From Acidobacteriota bacterium (GTDB lineage: Bacteria; Acidobacteriota; Terriglobia; Terriglobales; Acidobacteriaceae), in contig JAGWNX010000022.1 of the NCBI GenBank assembly GCA_028872955.1, positions 1-47,063 on the forward strand: a DNA stretch of 47,063 nucleotides. Direction: 5' to 3'. Below the pieces are notes generated by a model. The model saw nothing but the letters and a program-made list of their open reading frames with translations, made no database searches and was not told where the DNA came from. Numbering within the stretch: the stretch's first letter is position 1; every line of letters begins with the position of its first letter. Both the position numbers and the translations under genes were made by a program. Below are positions 1 through 7,049 of the stretch, one piece after another.

Positions 1-47
1 CTGATTGTAAGCGGCCTACGCAACTTTTGTGGGAGTGGAGGCGGCGC

Positions 48-77
48 AGACAACAAAGCCCCGGGGAACCGGGGCTT
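48..77 (-). terminator. Rho-independent terminator of citrate synthase
   Basis: A perfect 9-bp GC-rich stem (56-64 paired with 69-77) with a GGAA loop on the plus strand. Read on the minus strand it follows the gltA stop codon by about 26 nt and is followed by TTTGTTGT, a moderate U-rich tract. The position and the perfect stem support termination of gltA transcription. Confidence 0.7.
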
Positions 78-103
78 CGCTGCATTAAGGAAGGGTTGCT
101 GCG

Positions 104-1243
104 CTAACCCTGGCGCTGTTCCATCGGCGTGTAGGGGGTGGGGTAGGCTGGCCCCACATAGTCGGCGCGCGGACGGATCAGGCGGTTGTCGTCGTGCTGC
201 TCAATCACATGGGCCGCCCAGCCAGCGATGCGGCTGACCGCAAAGATCGGCGTAAACAGATCGATATCAATGCCGAGCAGCGTGTACGTGGAGGCAGAGT
301 AGAAGTCTACGTTGGCGTTCAGCTTCTTCTCCTGCTTGACGAAGAGCTCAATCTGTCGCGACATGGTGAACCACTTCATGTTGCCGGAGGACTTGCTCAA
401 CTCCTCGGACATGCGGCGCAGGTGCGTCGCGCGCGGGTCCTCCGTGTGGTAGACGCGGTGGCCAAAGCCAGAGATCTTCTTCTTCGCCGCGAACATGCCG
501 CGGACGTGCTCCACCGGGTCCTCGCTGGCGGCGTCGATGGCATAGAGCAGGCGCATCGTCGCCTCGTTGGCACCGCCGTGCAGCGGCCCCTTCAGCGCGC
601 CGATGGCACCCGTTATGGCGGAGTGAATATCGGCGAGCGTGGCGGCAATGACGCGCGCGGCAAAGGTGCTCGCGTTCAACTCGTGATCGGCGTGGAGAAT
701 CAGCGCAATGTCAAAGGTACGCGTCGCCGTCTCGGTGGGCTTCTCGCCGTTCAGCATCCACAGAAAGTTGGCCGCATGCGACAGGGTGGGGTCTGCCTCG
801 ACGATCGCCTTGCCCTTGCGGATGCGGTCAAACATGGCCACGATCATGGCGATCTGCGAGGTCAGCCGGTAGGACTTGCGCACGTTGGAGTCGTGGCTGC
901 AGTCGGCCTCGTCGGCATCGTACAGGCTCAGCAGCGAGGTGGCCGTGCGGAGCACCTGCATGGGAGCGGCGGTAGCGGGCACGCTGCGCAGCAGGTCGAC
1001 GACCTCTGCCGGAAGAGTGCGTGCGGCGGCCAGGGCCGCGGTGAACGCCGTCAGCTGGGCAGCGGTAGGCAGGTGGCCAAACCACAGGAGATAGGTCACC
1101 TCTTCAAAGGTCGATCGCTCGGCCAGTTCATGGATATCGATGCCGCGGTACGAGAGCACGCCGGCGTCGCCGTCGATGTAGCAGATGGATGACGTCGTTG
1201 CGACAATGCCCTCAAGGCCTTTAGGAGCGACAGCGGTAGACAT
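104..1243 (-). CDS. gltA: Citrate synthase
   Basis: Condenses acetyl-CoA and oxaloacetate to citrate in the cytoplasm, the entry step of the TCA cycle. 379 aa, the size of the short bacterial citrate/2-methylcitrate synthase type. The catalytic residues are visible: His222 in GPLHGGANE, His262 in GFGHRVY and Asp313 in NVDFYSA, plus the HADHELNAST substrate loop near residue 185. The ATG at 1243 is chosen over an upstream extension to 1270 because GGAGAAGG lies just before it and homologues begin close to the KGLEGIVA segment. It has its own promoter (1290-1319) and terminator (48-77), so it is probably monocistronic. A 2-methylcitrate synthase cannot be fully excluded by eye, but no prpB/prpD neighbours are present. 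Confidence 0.95.
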   Translation of the reverse strand: MSTAVAPKGLEGIVATTSSICYIDGDAGVLSYRGIDIHELAERSTFEEVTYLLWFGHLPTAAQLTAFTAALAAARTLPAEVVDLLRSVPATAAPMQVLRTATSLLSLYDADEADCSHDSNVRKSYRLTSQIAMIVAMFDRIRKGKAIVEADPTLSHAANFLWMLNGEKPTETATRTFDIALILHADHELNASTFAARVIAATLADIHSAITGAIGALKGPLHGGANEATMRLLYAIDAASEDPVEHVRGMFAAKKKISGFGHRVYHTEDPRATHLRRMSEELSKSSGNMKWFTMSRQIELFVKQEKKLNANVDFYSASTYTLLGIDIDLFTPIFAVSRIAGWAAHVIEQHDDNRLIRPRADYVGPAYPTPYTPMEQRQG

Positions 1244-1289
1244 GGTGGACCTTCTCCGGATGCAGCGCACAGCAGGATGTTGATACTCG

Positions 1290-1319
1290 TTTATAGCGTA
1301 GGCAAGAAAGGGTTGTCAC
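1290..1319 (-). promoter_or_regulatory. Sigma70-type promoter of gltA
   Basis: On the minus strand GTGACA (1319-1314) and TATAAA (1295-1290) are separated by 18 bp, each matching the sigma70 consensus at 5 of 6 positions. Initiation about 7 nt downstream would give a leader of roughly 40 nt ending in the strong GGAGAAGG ribosome site before ATG 1243. Confidence 0.65.
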
Positions 1320-1373
1320 CGGTCTGTGCGCGAATATCGGCGCGTTTGTGCGAGGTTGCCGCCTGCCGCCCCG

Positions 1374-2429
1374 CTACGGCATCAGCCGCTGCGGAGCGAA
1401 CGGCGTTAGGTCCACCGCAACGGGTTGCCTCAGAATCTGTCGGGCGATGACCTGCGCGGTCGCCGGCGCCAGCAGAATTCCGTTGCGATAGTGCCCGGTG
1501 GCCAGCCACACATGCGGCTGCTGCGGGTGCTGGCCCAGCACGGGCAGGCGGTCGCGGGTGGCCGGCCGAATTCCGGCCCAGGCCGTCACCATGGGTGCGC
1601 CCCGCAGCGCCGGCATCATGGCTGCGGCTGCCTCCTGCAACTGCTGCAGGTCCTGTGCGTGCACGTTGACGTCAAAGCCGACGTCCTCCACGGTTGCGCC
1701 AAGGATGGCTTGCCCTGCGGCCGGTCCACTGGTGCGTGGCACCACGTAGACGCGTGAGGAGCGCACGACGGTCTCCTGCAGTGCGTCGGGCGGCAGGGTG
1801 ATGGTCAGCATCTGACCTTTTCTGGGAACGACGGCACCAGCCAGTGTGGTGGACCACGCCCCGCAGCAGTCGACAAAGTGCTGGGCCTGCATGCCGCCTG
1901 CCGAGGTGGCAAGGTGCACGGCTCCGCCGGCTGCTGTGGCAGCGTGCAACGTTGTGCCGCGATGCACGGTGATGCCCGCCGCGCGAACGGCAGCAAGCAG
2001 GGCCGACGCCAGCAGACGCGGATCGAGGCTGTGCTCCTGCAGCTGGGCGTAGCACATGCCGGTGCCTTGCAGTGCAGCGGGCAGGTCCTGCTCCGCCAGC
2101 ACCGGGAGCGGGTGCGCCGCATCTGGCGGGTCGGGTTCCACACGTTGCAGCGTGCGTGCGGTTTGGAAGACGACGCGTTCGCCGCTCAGGGCGTGCAGGC
2201 GATCCAGCCACTCGGGATACAGCGAGGCGCTGAGCTGGCTGAGCGCACGCAGCTGCGGCGGGTTATCCGGGTCGTTGGCGGCCAGCATGCCAGCGGCAGC
2301 GGTGGAGGCGGCGGCCAGCGGCTCGCCCTGCTCCAGCACCTGGACTGAGACGCCACAGCGATGCAGCTCCAACGCGAGCGAGAGGCCGATGATGCCCGCA
2401 CCGGCGATACAGACTTCGGGGTACTCCAT
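1374..2429 (-). CDS. thiO: FAD-dependent glycine oxidase-like protein (ThiO family)
   Basis: Flavin-dependent D-amino-acid-oxidase-fold enzyme. ThiO oxidises glycine to the imine used to build the thiazole of thiamine. About 351 aa, usual for ThiO. The N-terminal dinucleotide fold is GAGIIGLSLALEL (about residues 10-22), with the following acidic residue in VQVLEQG. The C-terminal part holds GIRPATRDRLPVLG and the family signature GHYRNGILLAPAT, which contacts the flavin. The ATG at 2429 is used because the dinucleotide fold starts about 5 residues later; an ORF extension to 2543 would add an unrelated tail. No thiS/thiG/thiC genes and no TPP-riboswitch signature are seen next to it, so the pathway assignment rests on the protein alone. 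Another small-amine oxidase of the family is possible. Confidence 0.85.
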   Translation of the reverse strand: MEYPEVCIAGAGIIGLSLALELHRCGVSVQVLEQGEPLAAASTAAAGMLAANDPDNPPQLRALSQLSASLYPEWLDRLHALSGERVVFQTARTLQRVEPDPPDAAHPLPVLAEQDLPAALQGTGMCYAQLQEHSLDPRLLASALLAAVRAAGITVHRGTTLHAATAAGGAVHLATSAGGMQAQHFVDCCGAWSTTLAGAVVPRKGQMLTITLPPDALQETVVRSSRVYVVPRTSGPAAGQAILGATVEDVGFDVNVHAQDLQQLQEAAAAMMPALRGAPMVTAWAGIRPATRDRLPVLGQHPQQPHVWLATGHYRNGILLAPATAQVIARQILRQPVAVDLTPFAPQRLMP

Positions 2430-2579
2430 ACAACAAGTGTAGATGGTGCCCGGGAGGGGATATAGTTCTGAGGGAGACGGTATGACGCGAAAGCGGCGCG
2501 TACGCTCCGCAACGCAGCAGGAGCATTGAGGACTGCGAAACACAGGATCGCGGAAGACAAAGACTGCAAGGAGAGAGCC

Positions 2580-3398
2580 ATGAGTGACGAGTCATTAGAG
2601 GTAGAGCGGTCAGCATCGAATGCGTTTTTGGTATTGATCGGTGTAGCGCTGCTGGTATCGCTGGCATCGCTGGGCTGGTGCTTTGTGCTGCAGAGCCACC
2701 TGGCCACTGCCGACCAGAAGCTGACCGCAGCGCAGCAGCAGGCCAATGATCTGCAGACCAAGCTGGATGCCACCAACGCACGGCTGCGCGCAACCAGCGA
2801 GACGCTGGGCCAGAGCGTGGGCATGACGCAGAAGCAGCTGGAGGCGCGCGCCCAGAGCATCCTGAGCCAGGAGAAGGCAGACACCGCCAAGATTGAGCAG
2901 GCCCAGGCGGCAACCAATAAGCAGATTGGTGCTGTCTCCAGCGACGTGGCCAGCGTGAAGACGGATGTCGGCGGCGTAAAGACGGATGTCGCTTCGACGA
3001 AGTCGGACCTGGAGTCTGCCAAGGCCCAGATGCAGCGCATGATGGGCGACGAGGGGCAGATGAGCGGCCTGATCGCCAAGAACCACGACGAGTTGGAGGT
3101 GCTGAAGCACAAGGGCGACCGTACCTACCTGGAGTTCTCGCTGCAGAAGGGTGCAAAGCCCACGCTGATTGGCACCGTGAAGCTGCAGCTGAAGAAGGCA
3201 GACGAGAAGCACTCGCGCTACACGCTCAACGTCAGCTCAGACGATCGCATTATCGAGAAGAAGGACAAGGGCCTGGACGAGCCCGTGCAGTTCTTCACCG
3301 GCAAAGACCCCGTGCTGTATGAGCTGGTGGTGAATGTGATCGAAAAGAATCATGTCTCCGGGTATCTTTCGATTCCGAAGAACGCGCCGCAAAACTAG
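2580..3398 (+). CDS. Membrane-anchored coiled-coil protein of unknown function
   Basis: 272 aa, no function recognised. Residues about 13-37 (NAFLVLIGVALLVSLASLGW region) form one membrane segment near the N-terminus, giving a type II topology with the rest probably outside the cytoplasmic membrane. Residues about 40-178 are Gln/Ala/Lys/Asp-rich with heptad character, including three near-repeats of VKTDV/STKSDL type around 122-150, and should form a long coiled coil. The final ~90 residues look like a small beta-rich domain (LEFSLQKGAKPTLIGTVKLQL). ATG 2580 is preceded by AAGGAGAGAGCC, a good ribosome site. The gene ends near a bidirectional hairpin terminator (3421-3450). It lies divergent from thiO. 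Confidence 0.8.
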   Translation: MSDESLEVERSASNAFLVLIGVALLVSLASLGWCFVLQSHLATADQKLTAAQQQANDLQTKLDATNARLRATSETLGQSVGMTQKQLEARAQSILSQEKADTAKIEQAQAATNKQIGAVSSDVASVKTDVGGVKTDVASTKSDLESAKAQMQRMMGDEGQMSGLIAKNHDELEVLKHKGDRTYLEFSLQKGAKPTLIGTVKLQLKKADEKHSRYTLNVSSDDRIIEKKDKGLDEPVQFFTGKDPVLYELVVNVIEKNHVSGYLSIPKNAPQN

Positions 3399-3420
3399 CG
3401 CTCCTGCTGCACAAACGCAG

Positions 3421-3450
3421 AACGGGGGACGCTCGATGCGTCCCCCGTTT
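3421..3450. terminator. Bidirectional terminator between the coiled-coil gene and the mini-gene
   Basis: A perfect 12-bp stem (3421-3432 with 3438-3449) with a 5-nt loop and a short T run on the plus side. It sits between the ends of two convergent genes (stop at 3398 plus, stop at 3471 minus) and could end both transcripts. Confidence 0.75.
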
Positions 3451-3470
3451 CTACGTTTGCCTGGATTGCG

Positions 3471-3539
3471 TTACTTCTTGGTTGCCTTCTTTGCTGCCTT
3501 CTTTGCCGGCTTCTTGGCAGCTGCTTTTTTGGTTGCCAT
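3471..3539 (-). CDS. 22-residue Lys/Ala/Pro-rich histone-H1-like mini-protein
   Basis: A very small gene encoding 22 residues beginning MATKKAAAKKPAKK and continuing with AAKK and ATKK. It is composed only of Met, Ala, Thr, Lys and Pro, with 10 Lys residues. The composition is like the C-terminal tails of histone H1 and bacterial HU/Hc1-type nucleoid proteins, which suggests nucleic-acid binding, but no fold or homologue can be named. Support for a real gene: GGGAG 8 nt before the ATG, a near-consensus promoter (3600-3628), a 5' hairpin at the predicted transcript start (3571-3591), and a strong terminator 20 nt after the stop. Lys codons are mixed AAA/AAG. The gene is divergent from the methyltransferase. 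Confidence 0.65.
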   Translation of the reverse strand: MATKKAAAKKPAKKAAKKATKK

Positions 3540-3570
3540 TGTCTATTCTCCCTAGAAGTAGACATCGACA

Positions 3571-3591
3571 CTGCAACACTCGCTGTTGCAG
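3571..3591 (-). other. 5'-end hairpin of the mini-gene transcript
   Basis: An 8-bp perfect stem (3571-3578 with 3584-3591) with a 5-nt loop. It begins within about 2 nt of the transcription start predicted from the promoter at 3600-3628. Such 5'-terminal hairpins commonly stabilise mRNAs; that role is inference here. Confidence 0.5.
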
Positions 3592-3599
3592 CTAACGAA

Positions 3600-3628
3600 G
3601 ATATAGATTCACGAAAAATTCGTGTCAA
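3600..3628 (-). promoter_or_regulatory. Strong sigma70 promoter of the mini-gene with a palindrome in its spacer
   Basis: On the minus strand TTGACA (3628-3623, perfect consensus) and TATATC (3605-3600) are separated by exactly 17 bp. The spacer contains the interrupted palindrome CACGAAAAATTCGTG (3610-3624), placed where a repressor would block RNA polymerase. No cognate regulator is known from this window. Confidence 0.7.
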
Positions 3629-3713
3629 GAGAAATCGCAAGCGTAACGAGATTTTTTCTGCGCGATCGGTATCGACGCGAAGTGCCGTGGTCAGGAGAGG
3701 GCGTGCGCGTTCC

Positions 3714-4520
3714 ATGAATCATGCGGATCGTTTTACAGGACGGGTGCAAGCGTATGAGCGCTATCGCATGCGCTATCCCGCAGCGCAGGTGCTCGCGTTG
3801 CTGCAGCAGTGGTGTGGGCTTCAGCCGGCGTGGCACATTGCTGATGTTGGCGCGGGCACCGGGATGCTCGCTGAGATCTTTCTTGCCAATGGCAACCCGG
3901 TCGTCGCTGTGGAGCCGAACGCGGAGATGCGCGCCGCGTGTCTGCAGTTGACCGCAACCTGGCCGCAGCTTGAGGTGCGCGATGCCAGCGCGGAGCACAC
4001 CGGACTGGCTACCGCCTCGCAGCAGATGGTTGCCGTGGGCCGCGCCTTTCACTGGTTCGATCAGCCACGCGCGGTCCGCGAGTTCGATCGCATTCTGGGT
4101 CCTGACGGCTGGGTGGTCCTGGTCTCGCTCGGCAGGTCGCTGGCCACTACCGAGCAGGACGAGGCGTATGAGTCGTTGCTGCTGCAGCACGGCACGGACT
4201 ACGCCTACCTGCGTGGCGGCTATCGCGTGCATGAGCGATTGTCCGAGGTCTTTGGCGAACAGCCGCTGCATCGTGCGGAGCTGCGCAGCCAAGCGCAGCT
4301 GACGCTGGAAGAGTTTCTGGGGCAGGCCATGTCCATCTCCGTGGCTCCGCTCCCCGGGCATCCCCGGTATGAGGGAATGCAGCAGGCGCTGTACCAGCAC
4401 TTCGCGCGTTACGCTCAGGCAGGTGTGCTGACCATGTCGATGAGCTGCTGGGTAACAGCGCTGCAGAGGAATCCGCGTCAGGCCGCAGCCGCATCCCCAG
4501 CACCAGCGGCACAGTGCTAG
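3714..4520 (+). CDS. Class I SAM-dependent methyltransferase
   Basis: 268 aa. Rossmann-type methyltransferase with motif I VGAGTG at 45-50, the acidic residue ending strand 2 in VAVEPN (Glu67), and the later FHWFDQPRAVREFDRIL / DGWVVLVSLG segments typical of the Methyltransf_11/25 group found in UbiE-like and unknown-substrate enzymes. The substrate cannot be deduced. ATG 3714 is preceded by GGAGAGG at a somewhat long distance; an in-frame extension to 3687 is less likely. The Ala/Pro-rich C-terminus appears disordered. It ends 42 nt before yifB and may be co-transcribed with it. Confidence 0.8.
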   Translation: MNHADRFTGRVQAYERYRMRYPAAQVLALLQQWCGLQPAWHIADVGAGTGMLAEIFLANGNPVVAVEPNAEMRAACLQLTATWPQLEVRDASAEHTGLATASQQMVAVGRAFHWFDQPRAVREFDRILGPDGWVVLVSLGRSLATTEQDEAYESLLLQHGTDYAYLRGGYRVHERLSEVFGEQPLHRAELRSQAQLTLEEFLGQAMSISVAPLPGHPRYEGMQQALYQHFARYAQAGVLTMSMSCWVTALQRNPRQAAAASPAPAAQC

Positions 4521-4562
4521 ACTGCTAAAAATTCTGCCTCAAGGAAACATCAGGCGTCCGAC

Positions 4563-6155
4563 ATGCTCTTCAAGGCTCGCAGTGCAGCGGTGTACGGTAT
4601 CGATGCGCACATCATCGATGTCGAAGTGGACTACTCCGGCGTCAAGCTGGAGAAGGAAGTCTTCAGCACGGTGGGTCTGCCGGACGCGGCAGTCCGCGAG
4701 AGCCGCGATCGCGTGCGCTCCGCCATCAGGAACTCAGGCTTCGACATTCCCCCCACACGCATCACCATTAACCTGGCACCAGCCGACCTGAAGAAGGAAG
4801 GCTCTGGCTTTGATCTGCCGATAGCTGTGGGCATTCTGGGAGCCTACGGCGCGCTGCAGGCCAGGGAGCTGAGTGACATTCTGCTGGTGGGCGAGCTGGG
4901 CCTGGATGGCAGCGTGCGCGCCGTGCCGGGCATGTTGCCCATTGCGGTGGCAGCACTGGCCCAGGGCGTTCGCCACCTCATTGTTCCGGCAGCGAATGCG
5001 CGCGAAGCCGCAGTCGTCAAAGGTGTGCTGGTGTATCCCGTGGCCTCGCTGTTGCAGGTGCGCGAGCTGCTGAACAGCGTAGCCATGGGTACGCCCTCGA
5101 TTCAACCCATTACGCTCGAAGCCGAAGAGCTGATGGAGACGATGCCGCAGTTTCCCCACGACTTCAAGGATGTGCGCGGCCAGCTGGTGGCGAAGCGCGC
5201 CCTGGAGGTGGCAGCTGCCGGTGGTCACAACATCCTGATGATCGGGCCGCCGGGCTCCGGCAAGACCATGCTGGCCAAGCGGCTGCCCTCCATCCTGGCA
5301 CCGCTGCGCTTTGAGGAGGCGCTGGAGACGACAAAGATTCACTCGGTGGCCGGTGTGCTGAACCGCGACGAGGGACTGGTGGCACACCGGCCATTCCGTT
5401 CGCCACACCACACGGTCTCCGATGCCGGACTGATCGGCGGCGGCATGGTGCCGCGTCCCGGCGAGGTGAGCCTGGCGCACAACGGGCTGCTCTTTCTGGA
5501 TGAGCTGCCCGAGTTTCCGCGGAACGTGCTCGAGGTGCTGCGGCAGCCGCTGGAAGACGGCACGGTGACCATCTCACGCGCTGCCATGAGTCTCAGCTTT
5601 CCTGCGCGCTTTATGCTGGCTGCGGCCATGAACCCCTGCCCCTGCGGCTACTTCAACGACAAATCGCGCGAGTGCATGTGCACGCCACCCATGATTCAGC
5701 GCTACGTCAGCAAAGTGAGCGGCCCACTGCTCGATCGCATCGACATCCACATTGAGGTGCCCGCCGTGCAGTACAAAGAGTTGCGTGGAGGTACGGCCGC
5801 CGAGGGCTCGGCGGAGATTCGCGCCCGGGTGCTGGCGGCACGCGAGGTGCAGTATGCGCGCTTCCAGGCAGGTGGGGAGCGCACCCGCGGCTCCGCCCGG
5901 TCGGCCTCGCGCGCGGTCTACTCCAATGCGCAGATGAGCACCCAGCAGATCCGCATGTACTGTGAGCTGCACTCAGACGCCGAGCGCATGCTGGAGCGGG
6001 CGATGCAGCAGCAGGGGCTGAGCGCCCGGGCCCACGACCGCATCCTGAAGGTGGCCCGAACGATTGCCGACCTGGCCGGTGAGGCGCAGATCGGCGTGAA
6101 ACACATCGCTGAGGCGATTCAATACCGGACGCTCGATCGCAGCTACTGGTCCTAG
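4563..6155 (+). CDS. YifB/ComM family Mg-chelatase-like AAA+ ATPase
   Basis: 530 aa, slightly longer than the usual ~505. Related to ComM, a helicase that promotes branch migration during natural transformation. N-terminal Lon-protease-like fold (about 1-175), then the AAA+ core with Walker A GPPGSGKT (228-235) and Walker B LLFLDE (309-314), a Cys-rich segment CPCGYF...CMC (359-373) typical of the family, and a C-terminal Mg_chelatase_C domain ending in RTLDRSYWS. Together with dprA (32675) it hints at DNA uptake or recombination capacity. Assignment to the family is firm; the helicase role is inferred from ComM. Confidence 0.93.
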   Translation: MLFKARSAAVYGIDAHIIDVEVDYSGVKLEKEVFSTVGLPDAAVRESRDRVRSAIRNSGFDIPPTRITINLAPADLKKEGSGFDLPIAVGILGAYGALQARELSDILLVGELGLDGSVRAVPGMLPIAVAALAQGVRHLIVPAANAREAAVVKGVLVYPVASLLQVRELLNSVAMGTPSIQPITLEAEELMETMPQFPHDFKDVRGQLVAKRALEVAAAGGHNILMIGPPGSGKTMLAKRLPSILAPLRFEEALETTKIHSVAGVLNRDEGLVAHRPFRSPHHTVSDAGLIGGGMVPRPGEVSLAHNGLLFLDELPEFPRNVLEVLRQPLEDGTVTISRAAMSLSFPARFMLAAAMNPCPCGYFNDKSRECMCTPPMIQRYVSKVSGPLLDRIDIHIEVPAVQYKELRGGTAAEGSAEIRARVLAAREVQYARFQAGGERTRGSARSASRAVYSNAQMSTQQIRMYCELHSDAERMLERAMQQQGLSARAHDRILKVARTIADLAGEAQIGVKHIAEAIQYRTLDRSYWS

Positions 6156-6210
6156 CCGGGAGGCGGCCCTGAATATTCCAATTATGGGATATTTGGAAAG
6201 TCAGACTTTC

Positions 6211-6249
6211 AAAAAAAGTATTGACCCCGATCGGAATCCGATTTACTTT
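6211..6249 (+). promoter_or_regulatory. Candidate promoter with A-tract and central dyad upstream of rpoZ
   Basis: TTGACC (6221-6226, 5 of 6 consensus) and TACTTT (6244-6249, weak) are spaced by 17 bp. Seven A residues at 6211-6217 form an UP-like tract. The spacer contains the perfect dyad ATCGGA-A-TCCGAT (6230-6242), in the position of an operator. The weak -10 with a good -35 and a central dyad is the layout of a regulated promoter. Confidence 0.45.
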
Positions 6250-6255
6250 GCTTGA

Positions 6256-6460
6256 GTGCCTGATTTCCAGCAGTTCTAGAGAGTTGTTGGAAAGAAGGGA
6301 CTTAGACAGGCCGGGCAACTCGAAATCACGCGGTTTTGTCTAAGTCTTGCAGCATGTCGGTCTGTATCCATCTCGCGGCACGGCATCGCGCCGAGCAACT
6401 GGGTGACAGGACGTTTTGCAGGGCGAAGCGGTCGAGCTCTCTCGATCGCGAAGAATTTTT
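6256..6460 (+). ncRNA. Candidate small structured RNA or leader segment
   Basis: Starts at the transcription start predicted from the 6221-6249 promoter and contains three strong hairpins (6264-6293, 6300-6345, 6428-6449). After the last hairpin comes GAAGAATTTTT; the T run is 6 nt from the stem, which is too far for a textbook terminator, so the 3' end is uncertain and transcription may run on into rpoZ. Length (~205 nt) would suit a regulatory RNA. It does not visibly fold as 6S RNA (no pairing of the two ends). Low confidence. Confidence 0.25.
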
Positions 6461-6651
6461 GCGGCCTGCGCGCAGGTGGCAAGGTTCCAAGCCAGTTGTT
6501 TAGCAGGAATCGTTTGGACCGGAATTGCGTCCAAACAGATATTTGTAGGTTTCGTAAGTGAAGTAGGCGCAGCCGTCGCCGGTGGTATCTGACGAAGGTC
6601 ATTCGAACAGGTGCCCGAGACGCCTGACAGCTGCAATCAAAAAGGAGAACT

Positions 6652-6873
6652 ATGCGCTCAGATCTGATCTTTGGAGCCCTTACCCACGTCAACAATCGTT
6701 ATGAGCTGTGCCAGCTGGCCTCGAAGGCCACCCGCAAACTGCACAAGCCGAACACTCGCCTGCAGGACACCACCAATGAGGTTCTGGATCGCTTCCGTGA
6801 GACGATTCCGATGAATCTTGGTGGCGAAACGGCAGTGGAGAAGGTAGAATTGGCCGAAGCCGCAGCAGCCTAA
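6652..6873 (+). CDS. rpoZ: DNA-directed RNA polymerase omega subunit
   Basis: 73 aa. The smallest RNA polymerase core subunit, which binds the beta' subunit and aids assembly. The N-terminal two thirds matches the omega pattern: NNRYELCQLASKATRKL corresponds to the conserved NRFxLvxxAakRARqL helix, followed by the NTRLQDTTNEVLDRF segment. The C-terminal Ala/Glu-rich tail is family-typical. Start at ATG 6652 follows AAAAAGGAGAACT, an excellent ribosome site. Here it lies directly upstream of rho rather than next to gmk/spoT, which is the common order elsewhere. Confidence 0.88.
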   Translation: MRSDLIFGALTHVNNRYELCQLASKATRKLHKPNTRLQDTTNEVLDRFRETIPMNLGGETAVEKVELAEAAAA

Positions 6874-6880
6874 GGGCTAC

Positions 6881-7049
6881 TCGGCTTTGCCTCCGCCTGT
6901 CGTCTCCACCACAACTTCAACTCACTCCGCATCACCCCATCCGCACAGACCTGTTCGTCACCCCGCTTGACTCCCCGTCGCGCTGACACGCCTCTGTATC
7001 ACCTCATCCATCTCCCTTCTGACAAGACCAAGCGACCACAAGGCACATC
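6881..7049 (+). promoter_or_regulatory. C-rich, G-poor leader of rho (candidate rut / autoregulatory site)
   Basis: The 176-nt gap between rpoZ and rho is strikingly C-rich. In 6901-7020 I count 57 C and 14 G in 120 nt (C:G about 4:1), in a genome where coding DNA has similar C and G. High C over G in unstructured RNA is the hallmark of Rho-loading (rut) sites, and rho genes in several bacteria are autoregulated by premature Rho termination in their leader. The function here is inferred from composition and position. Confidence 0.55.

Larger units (their letters stand above)
6156..6651 (+). other. 496-nt intergenic region upstream of rpoZ: promoter and RNA hairpins, no gene recognised
   Basis: No ORF with coding character is seen. 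The region holds a weak hairpin after yifB (6172-6193), a perfect 7-bp palindrome GAAAGTC-A-GACTTTC (6196-6210), an A7 tract and a promoter (6211-6249), then a run of potential RNA hairpins. These are 6264-6293 (13 consecutive pairs with three G-U, TAGA loop), 6300-6308 with 6337-6345 (9 perfect pairs, 28-nt loop), 6428-6436 with 6441-6449 (9 perfect pairs, CTCT loop) and 6512-6519 with 6529-6536 (8 perfect pairs). This could be the structured leader of rpoZ or a separate small RNA. No Rfam family was recognised by eye. Confidence 0.5.

Noticed and set aside
2430-2579. Possible TPP riboswitch upstream of thiO
   Set aside because: A CTGAG word occurs but the other conserved elements of the THI element are absent on both strands.
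3352-3555. 67-codon plus-strand frame with a Phe/Ala-rich end
   Set aside because: The hydrophobic end is the reverse complement of the Lys-rich mini-gene; it also starts inside the preceding gene and lacks a ribosome site.
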